Shown here: positions 37,477 through 45,811 of the stretch, in pieces | Numbering within the stretch: the first letter of the stretch is position 1 | How the letters are laid out: every line of letters begins with the position of its first letter | Origin: Marinobacterium zhoushanense | Lineage (GTDB): Bacteria; Pseudomonadota; Gammaproteobacteria; Pseudomonadales; Balneatricaceae | Assembly (NCBI RefSeq): GCF_014641945.1 | Contig: NZ_BMIJ01000002.1 | Location: 275,926 to 339,925 of the forward strand | Direction of reading: 5' to 3' | Length of the DNA stretch: 64,000 bases | Notes under the pieces: model-generated | The model's database searches: none | What the model saw: only the letters and a program-made list of their open reading frames with translations | What the model was told of the DNA's origin: nothing | Made by a program: the position numbers and the translations under genes

Positions 37477-38496
37477 TTAGCTGGCGGAGAACTTCTCGAA
37501 GTAGATACGGCTGTTCTCCATGTTGCGCTGATCCAGCCAGCTCTTGACGGCCTCGACCATCGGCGGGGGCCCACACAGGTAGGCATCCACTTCGCCGCCG
37601 TTGAAATGGGATTCCTCGAACAGGTCGGTCACCACACCAGAAGCGCCCTGCCAGTCGGCATCCGGGTTCATCACCGTCGTCAGGAAGGAGAATTCCGGAA
37701 TACGCTGTTCGTAGGTCTTGAGGCGCTCCAGCTCGCATAGATCCTGCGGACGGGTTACGCCGTAGAAAAGGCGTACCGGCTGCGCCTGTTTGTCTGGATT
37801 TGAAGCCATCTGATCGAGCATGCCGAGGAAGGCGGCGAGGCCCGTGCCACCGGCAACAAAGATCAAGGGTCGCTTGACCTGCTGCAGATAGAACGCACCC
37901 AGCGGTGCCTTGAGCTTGATCCGGTCACCCGGCTGCGCCCGATCGCGCAGGTAGTTGCTCATGACGCCATCCGGCAGCAGGCGGATCAGCAACTGCAGCT
38001 GGTTGTCCTGATTGGGTTCGCAGGCAAATGAGTAGGATCGCCACTCATCGGTGCCCGGCACCTGGACATGCGCATACTGTCCCGGCAGGAAGTCGAGCTG
38101 CCCCGCGCGGCTGCTGGCATCGAGGTGAAGCTCTGCCGTTGAGTCAGACAGCACCTCCACTTTGGATACCCGCGCCTCAACCTCTTCGGGGCCAGCGCTG
38201 GTGCAGAGAGAGGAGTCAAAGTCGAAGCGCACAGCGCAATCGCTTTTGACCCGCATCTGGCAGGCCAGAATACCGCCCTTGGCGAGGTCATCCTCGCTGA
38301 GGGCATCCTCGTCGACATACTCCAGATCGTAATCACCCGACTGGCAGGTGCCCTTGCAAGACGCGCACACACCCTCACGGCAGTCCACCGGCAGAGTCAG
38401 CCCGTGTCGCATGGCGGCATCGATCAACACCTCGTTGCCATTGACGCCGATAAAGTGGGTGCGACCATCATTAAAACTCAGTGCAACCTTATGCAT
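37477..38496 (-). CDS. antC: Anthranilate 1,2-dioxygenase reductase component (AntC)
   Basis: 339 residues. N-terminal plant-type [2Fe-2S] domain with Cys39, Cys44 and Cys47 (CREGVCASC) and a fourth Cys near 79 (GILACQ). It is followed by the FAD domain (WRSYSFAC, RxYS motif) and the NAD domain (FVAGGTGLAAFLGML, CGPPPMVEAV). It moves electrons from NADH to the Rieske oxygenase. BenC, XylZ and CbdC share this layout; the assignment to anthranilate comes from the AntA partner encoded upstream. A paralogue, BenC, is at 50615. Confidence 0.88.
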   Translation of the reverse strand: MHKVALSFNDGRTHFIGVNGNEVLIDAAMRHGLTLPVDCREGVCASCKGTCQSGDYDLEYVDEDALSEDDLAKGGILACQMRVKSDCAVRFDFDSSLCTSAGPEEVEARVSKVEVLSDSTAELHLDASSRAGQLDFLPGQYAHVQVPGTDEWRSYSFACEPNQDNQLQLLIRLLPDGVMSNYLRDRAQPGDRIKLKAPLGAFYLQQVKRPLIFVAGGTGLAAFLGMLDQMASNPDKQAQPVRLFYGVTRPQDLCELERLKTYEQRIPEFSFLTTVMNPDADWQGASGVVTDLFEESHFNGGEVDAYLCGPPPMVEAVKSWLDQRNMENSRIYFEKFSAS

Positions 38497-38541
38497 ACTG
38501 CTTTTCCTCCCGATCCGAAGACCGTATTGCGCGTCACTCGC

Positions 38542-39030
38542 TCAAACATGGTAGAAATCGAGCACATGGCGGATCTTGTCGTTGAGCACGATCGAGCGCT
38601 TGCTCTGAATCTTCCAGCTGTCGCCATCTGCACGCAGGCGGTATTCCGACCAACCGAAGAAGCATTCGGACTCACCGAAACGGAAGAAGTGGGTCGCCCA
38701 GTTGGCCTTGACCAGCCACATACCATCCTCCTGCTGCAGCGCCTGCACGTTGTCGACCAGGTGCATGGTGCGCGGCATCGGCGTGCAGGCCGCACTCTTG
38801 CCGGTACGGATACGGAACACGCGATCCTCTAGCCCTGCGCGACTCGGGTAGTAGATCAGCGACATCTCACGCTTGGGGTTGGTGGTGTAAACATGCTCGG
38901 AGTCCCACTGCGGAATATGGAACTCGGCGTTCTCGTCAAACAGCGCCAGGTACTCGTCCCACTGCTGGCGGTCGCAGTACTCGGACTTGCGGTATAAGAA
39001 CTGTTCGATGCTCTGAATAACATTACTCAT
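38542..39030 (-). CDS. antB: Anthranilate 1,2-dioxygenase small subunit (AntB)
   Basis: 162-residue beta subunit of a ring-hydroxylating dioxygenase (NTF2-like fold). It carries the family segments FLYRKSEYCDRQQWDEYLALFDENAEFHIP and SLIYYPSRAGLEDRVFRI, and ends with the typical VLNDKIRHVLDFYHV. The gene starts 3 nt after the antA stop. It is structural in the alpha3beta3 enzyme and has no catalytic metal. A divergent paralogue (benB) lies at 51707. Confidence 0.9.
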   Translation of the reverse strand: MSNVIQSIEQFLYRKSEYCDRQQWDEYLALFDENAEFHIPQWDSEHVYTTNPKREMSLIYYPSRAGLEDRVFRIRTGKSAACTPMPRTMHLVDNVQALQQEDGMWLVKANWATHFFRFGESECFFGWSEYRLRADGDSWKIQSKRSIVLNDKIRHVLDFYHV

Positions 39031-39033
39031 GGC

Positions 39034-40425
39034 TCAACCCTCCTGCGCCTTGCGTTTCTTCGCTGCCAACCCTTCAAGCATGTAGCGCTGCCAGGTCGAA
39101 TGCTGGTTCACGTAGAGCCCCTCCTGGGTAAACTCGGTACCGGTCAGCACCGGCTGGATATCCAGCGCCTCGGTATTGGCGGTAGGGCCTGTCGCCCAGT
39201 TTTCGCAGCCACGGGAGATGTCGTTCCAGCGCTCGGCGCGGCCCTCGAAGCCCTTCTGCGCCTCACGGAACTCGACCAGGTCATCGGGCGTACCCATACC
39301 GGAGACGTTGAAGAAATCCTCGAACTGGCGGATGCGGTTTTCGCGATCGGCGTCGGACTCGCCCTTGACGCCCAGGCAGAAGCTATGGATTTCGGTCTTG
39401 TTCCAGGCCACCGGACGGATCACGCGCAGCTGAGAGCTGATCTGATCCATGAAGAACAAGCTGGGATAGATGTTGAGGTTGCGCAGGCGGTGCATCATCC
39501 ACTCGGCGCGGGTCTGGCCATACTCCTCGATCAGGCGCGGCATCACACTGGCATAACCAGGGCGCACTTCTGGGTTCGGCATATCACTGAACAGGATGGT
39601 GTGGCCGTTCTTGAACGCGAACCAGCCATCATCGGTCTCCTTGTCCCCGGCGCCAAGCTTGCTGTAGTCCAGGGTCTTGGAGGCACCGCCCTCTTTTGCC
39701 GCGTCCTGCTGCTGACGATGCTGCACCGTGGCCACGTAGTTGTAGTGCACGGTGCTGACGTGATACCCGTCGAGACCGTTCTCGTTCTGCAGCTTCCAGT
39801 TACCGTCAAAGGTGTAGCTGGAGGAACCGGGCAGCACCTCGAGCTCACCGTTCGAAGACTGCGCCGCCATCATGTCGAAAGCGATCTTGGCGTCCCCAAG
39901 GAACTCCTCCAGTGACTGCTTGCACTGTGTATTCAGGTTGATGAAGACGAAACCCTTGTAGCTGCTGACCAACGCCTTGCGCAGGCCACGGGTGGACTTG
40001 TCGAAATCCTGCGGGTACTCGTCCGGTGCCTTGACCTTGACCAGCTTGCCGTCGGACTTGTAGCACCAGGCGTGGAACGGGCAGGTAAAGGTGGACTGGT
40101 TCCCCTTGCAGACGCGTGTCAGCGTGGCGCCGCGATGCTGGCAGGCGTTGAGCAGCGCGTTGAGCTCACCCTTGGCGTCACGGGTGATGATCATCGGCTG
40201 TCGGCCAGCCTGCATGGTGAAGAAGTCGTTGGGATTGGCGATCTGACTCTCGTGACAGGCGTAGATCCAGGTGTTCTCGAAGATCAGTTCCATCTCGAGA
40301 TCGAACAGTTCACGATCGGTGAATACTTCACGTGCGACCTTGTAGACCTTGTCGTCCGGACGGAAATCGAGGGCAGATTCGATCTTCTCCCTCCAGATCT
40401 CCAGCATCTCTGTATTTGTTGTCAT
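39034..40425 (-). CDS. antA: Anthranilate 1,2-dioxygenase large subunit (AntA)
   Basis: 463 residues. Rieske ligands are Cys95/His97 (ACQHRG) and Cys115/His118 (CPFHAW). The mononuclear iron site is in NENGLDGYHVSTVHYNY with the late Asp in LFFMDQISSQL. The enzyme adds O2 to anthranilate, giving catechol with loss of CO2 and NH3. The close match to AntA/CbdA-type sequences (for example GTPDDLVEFREAQKGF and the SSQLRVIRPVAWNKTE stretch) separates it from the benzoate-type BenA at 52212. 2-Halobenzoate dioxygenase (CbdA) is the main alternative; the neighbouring iif genes, whose product is anthranilate, favour AntA. Confidence 0.87.
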   Translation of the reverse strand: MTTNTEMLEIWREKIESALDFRPDDKVYKVAREVFTDRELFDLEMELIFENTWIYACHESQIANPNDFFTMQAGRQPMIITRDAKGELNALLNACQHRGATLTRVCKGNQSTFTCPFHAWCYKSDGKLVKVKAPDEYPQDFDKSTRGLRKALVSSYKGFVFINLNTQCKQSLEEFLGDAKIAFDMMAAQSSNGELEVLPGSSSYTFDGNWKLQNENGLDGYHVSTVHYNYVATVQHRQQQDAAKEGGASKTLDYSKLGAGDKETDDGWFAFKNGHTILFSDMPNPEVRPGYASVMPRLIEEYGQTRAEWMMHRLRNLNIYPSLFFMDQISSQLRVIRPVAWNKTEIHSFCLGVKGESDADRENRIRQFEDFFNVSGMGTPDDLVEFREAQKGFEGRAERWNDISRGCENWATGPTANTEALDIQPVLTGTEFTQEGLYVNQHSTWQRYMLEGLAAKKRKAQEG

Positions 40426-40907
40426 CGTGATGACCTCCGGTTAGAGACGGGGCCTTGTACCCCGCCGGTGGGTTTATGGATTCATAAGACCAAACCGCCC
40501 CCCTACTCGCCTATCCGGATTTTTTAGAAGCGTTATCCCCTTTTCACCACGCACCAAACAGGGTCATTTGCGCCATATATATGTGCACGTATGCCGGCCT
40601 ACCAAAGCCGATTGCAATTCATGTACTTAAATCAGGAAATGGTAATCCCACAAATAAAACGCTGCCTCTTTTTATTGCACCTGCACAATAAAACATCAGG
40701 TTCAGAAAGGCTGAGACACGACAAAAAAGCCATTTTTATCGATTTCGAACCTGAATGGCGCGCATGAACGCAGACGCCAATATAAGGATTAAGCAATTGA
40801 CCGAGATCAAGGGCCATGCTAGTTTGAAGGTTGGCTCAACCCATGTTAGCCAAAAGAATTATTATAACGTCTACATAAAGACAGGGCCGGTAAATCCGGT
40901 TTTCACT
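40426..40907. promoter_or_regulatory. Divergent regulatory region between antA and an AraC gene
   Basis: Contains two TATCC boxes at 40512-40516 and 40534-40538 (GGATA on the minus strand), spaced 22 nt, and a -10-like TCTTAT at 40484-40489. The geometry approaches that of the benA promoter, but the TGCA half of each operator is absent. 40560-40760 is AT-rich. An in-frame ATG for the AraC gene occurs at 40755 but the sequence between it and 40908 looks non-coding. Confidence 0.45.
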
Positions 40908-41915
40908 ATGCTGGAAAACGTAAGCCTGTTTGAAGCTGAGTCGTCAAAAAAGATATCAGCCGATATCCAGGATACTGCCGACGCGGTTTCATGGATGTCT
41001 AATATATGCGGTCCTCACGACCTCACCGTCTACAATGCGCGTAAAATGCATTTCAGGCACGTGGGTAATATTCTGAACTCGACCACCACGGCCATTGGCC
41101 ATATCGAGTACGGCACCGACGTCACGGTCAAAATCGAGGATCTGGAAAACAGCTACAGCATCAGCCTGCCGATCAGTGGGTTTCAGGAGTTGTCGACGCC
41201 GGACAACAAGACCGAGTCCAACATTACCAGCGGCATCATCATCTCCCCTTCGGCGCCCTGCGAGCTCAATATAAGTGGCAACTGCCGCAAGAGCCTGGTC
41301 AGAATTTCGCGTCGGGAGATGGAGCTTTCACTGGAATCGATGATTGGCAAGCCGATCGACAAGCCTTTGATTTTTGAACCAAAAATGGATGCCCGCGTGG
41401 GTGCACCCAGTGCCTGGTGGCGCACGATAAGGCTGATCGAGCAGGAGCTTTCACAGGCTGGTAGCCTGTACAATTTCGCCCCGTTTATCCGCGATATAGA
41501 GCAAGCGCTGATCAAGGGACTGCTCACCTCGCAGCCGCATAACTACTCGGATGCGGTGCGCGATGCGTTCAAACGCAAGCTACCGGCCTACATCATCAAG
41601 ACCATCGACTATATCCGCAGCAATGCCAAGAATGATCTGCATATAGAAGATATCGAGTGGGTTGCCGGCGTATCACGAAATAAGCTCTACGCCGATTTCA
41701 AGGTCCATTTCGGTGAACCGCCGACCGCTTACCTTAAACGGGTAAGACTCGAAGGCGTACGCAATGACATCATCGCCAGCTGCGGCCATGAGAGCATTTC
41801 AAATCTTGCAATGAACTGGGGCTTTAGCCATTTAGGCCGTTTCTCATCCGAGTATAAGAAGCTTTTTGGAGAAACCCCTTCCGATACTCAAAACAGATCA
41901 CGGCTTGAAATATAG
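40908..41915 (+). CDS. AraC/XylS family regulator, probable activator of antABC
   Basis: 335 residues from the ATG at 40908, the same length as its relatives at 20226 (335) and 28467 (336). An in-frame ATG at 40755 would add 51 residues with unusual codons and no family match, so the shorter start is preferred, although neither start has a good ribosome binding site. The N-terminal sensor domain is followed by two helix-turn-helix units (LHIEDIEWVAGVSRNKLY and ISNLAMNWGFSHLGRFS), ending FGETPSDTQ. The gene is more AT-rich than its neighbours. AntR of pseudomonads is also AraC-type; divergent placement from antA supports that role. Confidence 0.83.
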   Translation: MLENVSLFEAESSKKISADIQDTADAVSWMSNICGPHDLTVYNARKMHFRHVGNILNSTTTAIGHIEYGTDVTVKIEDLENSYSISLPISGFQELSTPDNKTESNITSGIIISPSAPCELNISGNCRKSLVRISRREMELSLESMIGKPIDKPLIFEPKMDARVGAPSAWWRTIRLIEQELSQAGSLYNFAPFIRDIEQALIKGLLTSQPHNYSDAVRDAFKRKLPAYIIKTIDYIRSNAKNDLHIEDIEWVAGVSRNKLYADFKVHFGEPPTAYLKRVRLEGVRNDIIASCGHESISNLAMNWGFSHLGRFSSEYKKLFGETPSDTQNRSRLEI

Positions 41916-41997
41916 CCGTACCAATACCTGACTTAATAACTGATAGAAAAACACAAAACAACCAGTCAAAACCAGCAAAAAATTATCAACAAAAGCA

Positions 41998-42030
41998 CCG
42001 ACCACCTTTATTAAAGTGGTCGGTTTTTTT
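41998..42030 (+). terminator. Intrinsic terminator after the AraC gene
   Basis: Stem CCGACCAC / GTGGTCGG with a ten-base AT-rich loop, followed by seven T residues, about 80 nt past the stop. Confidence 0.9.
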
Positions 42031-42084
42031 AATTTAAACACCGATATATTTAGCTCAAAACCGAATAGTAACCTCTCAAGTATT

Positions 42085-42408
42085 TTACGCGATCTCGTCG
42101 ACATATTCCGCCGCTTCCTGACGACTGAAAAAGCGTCCGTGACGGACGAAGCCGGAAACAATACTGCTTCTAATCGCGACAATCCGACCAGCGCGATCAC
42201 GTTTGACAATCCACTCTTCAGGTAGCCCATCCAGCGTATGAAAAGGGGCGACACGGCCATCCCTGAAACGTGACAGCTCGACTCGTCGATCACACTCGTC
42301 CTGAAAGGCTGGTACGAAAGCGTACTGAGCATTATTTTGACTGATGCCGCCGGTGTGTCGGTATTCGATATTTTCGCTTTCCAGCGGGCTAAGAGTTTCG
42401 ACTTTCAT
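42085..42408 (-). CDS. Small hypothetical protein
   Basis: 107 residues, soluble and charged, with no recognised domain. It ends with a segment (GFVRHGRFFSRQEAAEYVDEIA) that resembles the tail of small conserved pseudomonad proteins but gives no function. Start: ATG at 42408 with AAGGTGG 5 nt upstream; a GTG at 42417 is also in frame. It converges with the AraC gene at 40908. The good ribosome binding site and length support a real gene. Confidence 0.6.
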   Translation of the reverse strand: MKVETLSPLESENIEYRHTGGISQNNAQYAFVPAFQDECDRRVELSRFRDGRVAPFHTLDGLPEEWIVKRDRAGRIVAIRSSIVSGFVRHGRFFSRQEAAEYVDEIA

Positions 42409-43113
42409 GATGGCCACCTTGTGATTGTTCTGTTATCGGCTCCTGCACATTGGAATTTGTCCTTTCTGTTGGTTTAACAATGCGACAGATCATCATGAAC
42501 AGCGCTCCGATGGGTGCAGAACCTAGCCGCTGAGTGCAGAAATCTGCACGCGATTACTCAGCCCCCTTACGAGGGCCGATCATTCAAACGGCTCCACCAG
42601 CCAGGCGATGAACACGCGCAAGCGTGGCGGCATCTGGCGCTGCTGTGGATAAAGCACGGACAAGGGAAATGGCGGCGGACGACGCGACATATCCAACGGT
42701 TCGTCGGCGCCGACGAAGCTGCGCAGCTGGTGGATGCGCATCCCGCTGGTCACATCCGCTCTCGGCACCACGCTGCTGGTCACCCTGTTCCCGGAGCTGA
42801 GCCTGAATGAAGCGGACGAGGCAACGGAGCACAGAAGCCTCCGTTATCATCTGTCTCGCCATAGCCTCCGCTATGAGTTTCCTGGTCCTGGGCGCGGCGT
42901 TCCGGGGCATTGTCATCGGTTCCATTGCCTGCCTGGTACTTACCAGGTCACTGAGCATGACTTCGCTGAAAGGAATCGCGATCTGGCGGCCCGATTACCC
43001 GTCGCCGCACCGGTAGCAGCTTGCAATACAGAGGCCCGGAATGATCGGTGCGTTTATGAAATCCCGCTCATACACAAACATGCGCCGCTGGACAGCCTAG
43101 ATCCTGCCCCCCC
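42409..43113. other. Decayed region without an intact gene
   Basis: About 700 nt. Part of it encodes a LysR remnant on the minus strand (see 42580). The rest has overlapping short frames on both strands, none with a ribosome binding site or domain match; one hydrophobic plus-strand frame (42807-43016) is probably chance. Confidence 0.5.
42580..42765 (-). pseudogene. C-terminal remnant of a LysR-type regulator
   Basis: The minus-strand frame ends with PLSVLYPQQRQMPPRLRVF and IAWLVEPFE, the usual C-terminus of the LysR substrate-binding domain, preceded by TSGMRIHQL where intact proteins have an 'ASGRLVPLL'-like segment. No helix-turn-helix domain or upstream LysR sequence is found in any frame, so about 240 residues are missing. 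It is a degenerate fragment left by deletion. Confidence 0.6.
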
Positions 43114-43139
43114 AAAAAAAAGGGGGACACTGGTCCCCC
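43114..43139 (-). terminator. Intrinsic terminator of the NSS transporter operon
   Basis: Minus-strand stem GGGGGAC / GTCCCCC with a four-base loop followed by eight T residues, about 47 nt past the transporter stop. Confidence 0.92.
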
Positions 43140-43185
43140 AAAAACGGCCTTGATAGGAGCCGGCCAGGGAATAGCGCTTAGCGCC

Positions 43186-44610
43186 TCAGATCAGGTTATA
43201 CACAAACACCAGCAGCACGGCGGCCGGGGTGATGAAGCGCAGTACGAACATAAACAGCTTGAACGCCAGCGGATTACCGAAGGAGAGCTCGTTCTCCGCT
43301 GCCTGTTTGGACATGAACCAGCCCAGGAACAGCGCGGTAAAGAAGCCGCCCAGCGGCATCATCAGGTTGGCGGTGGCGTAGTCGAACAGGTCGAAAATGG
43401 TCTTGCCTTCGAAGCGGGCGATGAAACCCAGCGGATGGACGCCCGACCACTCGTTCAGCGACAGGATGGTCAGGATACCCAGTGCCCAGATGCTGATACC
43501 GCCGATCAGCGTGCAGCGCAGGCGGTCGTAGCCCTTCTGCTCCTCGAACCACTCCACCACTGGCTCCAGCAGCGAGATCGCGGAGGTGACCGCGGCAACC
43601 ACCAGCAGGACAAAAAACAGGGTGCCGAACAGCACGCCGCCCGGTATCTGACCGAACGCGATCGGCAGGGTGTTAAAGATCAGTCCCGGACCGGCGCCCG
43701 GCTCCAGGCCGCTGGAGAACACGATCGGGAAGATCGCCAGACCTGCCAGCAGTGCCACGAGGGTATCGACCACGGACACGGTGACCGCAGTTTTCGCGAT
43801 CGAGACCTGCTTGGGCAGATAGGAGCCGTAGGCCATCATCACGCCCATACCCAGGCTCAGAGTGAAGAAGGCGTGGCCCAGTGCGGTCAGCACCCCTTCG
43901 GTACTGAGCTTGGAGAAGTCCGGCGTGAACAGGAAGCTGAGGCCGTCGGCGAAGCGGTCGGTACTCAGCGCGTAGCCCACCATCACCAGCAGCAGCACGA
44001 ACAGCAGCGGCATCAGGATATTGATCGCCTTCTCCATACCGGAGGTGACACCTCGGGCCACGATCAGGATCACCAGCGCCATGAACACCGAGTGCCAGAG
44101 CAACAAGCTATAGGGGTCGGCCAGCAGCGCGCCGAACTGGGCACCGATCTGCTCAGTGGTCGCGCCGACGAACAGGCCACCGGCGGACTTGCCCACATAG
44201 GCCAGCGCCCAGCCGCCGATAACGGAGTAGAACGACAGAATCAGGTAGGAGGAGAGCATCCCCATGCCGCCGATCCAGGCCCAGCGTTTGGAACGGCCAT
44301 CCCGCTGCGCGAGTTGACGCATGCTATTGATCGGGCTGCGACCACCGCGACGACCGATCGCCACCTCGGCCATCATGATCGGGATACCGATCAGCGCAAT
44401 ACAGACCAGGTAGACCAGTACAAAAGCACCACCACCATTCTCACCGGTGATATAGGGGAACTTCCAGATATTGCCCAAACCCACGGCGGAACCGCTGGCG
44501 GCGAGGATAAACGCCAGCCGCGAGGACCACATCGGGTGGGCCGCTTTCGCACCGGAACCAGCATCGGTTGCCGCGGATCCCGCGGTTGGATTCTGAGTCA
44601 ACTCAGTCAT
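43186..44610 (-). CDS. Neurotransmitter:sodium symporter family amino-acid transporter
   Basis: 474 residues with about 11-12 membrane helices. The NSS signature GSAVGLGNIWKFPYITGENGGGAF (helix 1, sodium and substrate site) is near residue 40; SLGMGVMMAYGSYLP in helix 6/7 also fits. Bacterial members take up hydrophobic or aromatic amino acids with Na+. It is the last gene of a three-gene operon behind a ferredoxin oxidoreductase for aryl-pyruvates and an amino-acid dehydrogenase, so the cargo is probably a branched-chain or aromatic amino acid. Confidence 0.9.
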   Translation of the reverse strand: MTELTQNPTAGSAATDAGSGAKAAHPMWSSRLAFILAASGSAVGLGNIWKFPYITGENGGGAFVLVYLVCIALIGIPIMMAEVAIGRRGGRSPINSMRQLAQRDGRSKRWAWIGGMGMLSSYLILSFYSVIGGWALAYVGKSAGGLFVGATTEQIGAQFGALLADPYSLLLWHSVFMALVILIVARGVTSGMEKAINILMPLLFVLLLVMVGYALSTDRFADGLSFLFTPDFSKLSTEGVLTALGHAFFTLSLGMGVMMAYGSYLPKQVSIAKTAVTVSVVDTLVALLAGLAIFPIVFSSGLEPGAGPGLIFNTLPIAFGQIPGGVLFGTLFFVLLVVAAVTSAISLLEPVVEWFEEQKGYDRLRCTLIGGISIWALGILTILSLNEWSGVHPLGFIARFEGKTIFDLFDYATANLMMPLGGFFTALFLGWFMSKQAAENELSFGNPLAFKLFMFVLRFITPAAVLLVFVYNLI

Positions 44611-44704
44611 CTATACGTCTCCATCTTATTCTTATCTTGTGGACAGTTTCGAGAGAGTATCCCCCCGCGACCGATGTACAAGCCGGGGCACGGGCGGCGG
44701 GGTG

Positions 44705-45811
44705 TTACTTGTTCATAAAGCGTTCTTCGGCCAGTTCATTGGCGATCTCACCGGTGGGACGGCCGCTGTCGTCAGCACGCCGGAAGATCTCCTGCAGCGT
44801 GTCGGCGATGGTGTCGATATGGGCACGTACTTTCGTATGTTCATGACCGACGCGCTCGTAGTAGATATCGATGATGCCACCGGCGTTGATCACGTAATCC
44901 GGTGCATAGAGGATGCCGCGCTGCTGGAGCATCTGATCGTGCTTGGCCAGCGCCAGCTGGTTGTTGGCAGCTCCGGCGATCACTTTCGCCTTGATCTGCG
45001 GAATGCTGAAGTCGTTCAGCACCGCACCCAGGGCGCAGGGCGCCAGCACATCCACGTCCAGTCCCAGGATCTCCTCCTGCGCGACCGCGGTAGCATCCAG
45101 TTCGGTCACCGCCAGGCGCACCTGCTCCTCGTGGATATCGGTGACATACAGCTCGGCACCGGCCTGGCGCAGATGCTTGGCCAGGCGGTAGCCGACATTG
45201 CCCACCCCCTGGATCGCGACCTTGAGACCGGTCAGATCGTCGCGGCCGAGCTGATGTTTGACCGCCGCCTTCAGGCCGACAAAACAGCCGTAGGCGGTGG
45301 CCGGCGACGGATCGCCGTTACAGGGCAGACCGTCGATACCGGTGCGTTCGGTGATGCCGGCCACGTTATCGGTAAAGCGGCTCATCACCTGCAGGTCGGG
45401 CACGCTGGTGCCGGAGTCCTCGGCGGCGATGTACTGGCCACCGGTGCGTTCGAGGCAGCGTCCCATCATCTCCAGAAGCGCCTCTGACTTGTGCTGGCGC
45501 GGATCGCCGATAATCACCGACTTGCCACCGCCAAGCTTCAGGTTGGCCAGCGCCGACTTGTAGGTCATGCCTCGGGACAGGCGCAGCACATCACGCAGTG
45601 CCTCCTCGTCACTGGCGTAGTGCCACATGCGGCAACCGCCCAGCGCCGGACCCAGGTTGGTGTTGTGCACGGCGATGATCGCCTTCAGGCCAGTCTTCTC
45701 ATCACTGAAGAAGGTCAGCTGTTCGTGGTTATCGAATTCCGGGTGGCTGAATACGGACATGTTCTCTAGCTCTTTCAATTGTTCATTCGGATTGGTAACG
45801 GGGGCGTTCAT
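44705..45811 (-). CDS. Leucine-type (Glu/Leu/Phe/Val family) amino-acid dehydrogenase
   Basis: 368 residues. It oxidatively deaminates a hydrophobic amino acid to the 2-oxo acid using NAD+. The active-site region [12 protein letters not shown], the Lys in [10 protein letters not shown] and in [11 protein letters not shown], and the nucleotide motif [10 protein letters not shown] match leucine and phenylalanine dehydrogenases. Its start overlaps the stop of the ferredoxin oxidoreductase gene (ATGA), coupling the two enzymes that would act in sequence. Leucine is the commonest substrate of this subfamily; phenylalanine is a serious alternative given the aryl-pyruvate enzyme next to it. Confidence 0.88.
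   Translation of the reverse strand: MNAPVTNPNEQLKELENMSVFSHPEFDNHEQLTFFSDEKTGLKAIIAVHNTNLGPALGGCRMWHYASDEEALRDVLRLSRGMTYKSALANLKLGGGKSVIIGDPRQHKSEALLEMMGRCLERTGGQYIAAEDSGTSVPDLQVMSRFTDNVAGITERTGIDGLPCNGDPSPATAYGCFVGLKAAVKHQLGRDDLTGLKVAIQGVGNVGYRLAKHLRQAGAELYVTDIHEEQVRLAVTELDATAVAQEEILGLDVDVLAPCALGAVLNDFSIPQIKAKVIAGAANNQLALAKHDQMLQQRGILYAPDYVINAGGIIDIYYERVGHEHTKVRAHIDTIADTLQEIFRRADDSGRPTGEIANELAEERFMNK

Noticed and set aside
41898..42332. 144-codon minus-strand frame downstream of the AraC gene
   Set aside because: It overlaps the AraC gene's terminator and the better supported small gene at 42085, and has no ribosome binding site.
42807..43016. Hydrophobic 69-codon plus-strand frame
   Set aside because: It could be a tiny membrane protein, but it has no ribosome binding site, no relatives I recognise, and sits in a decayed region.
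43150..44718. 522-codon plus-strand frame opposite the NSS transporter
   Set aside because: Very high Gln/His/Arg content and no family match; it mirrors the transporter gene.
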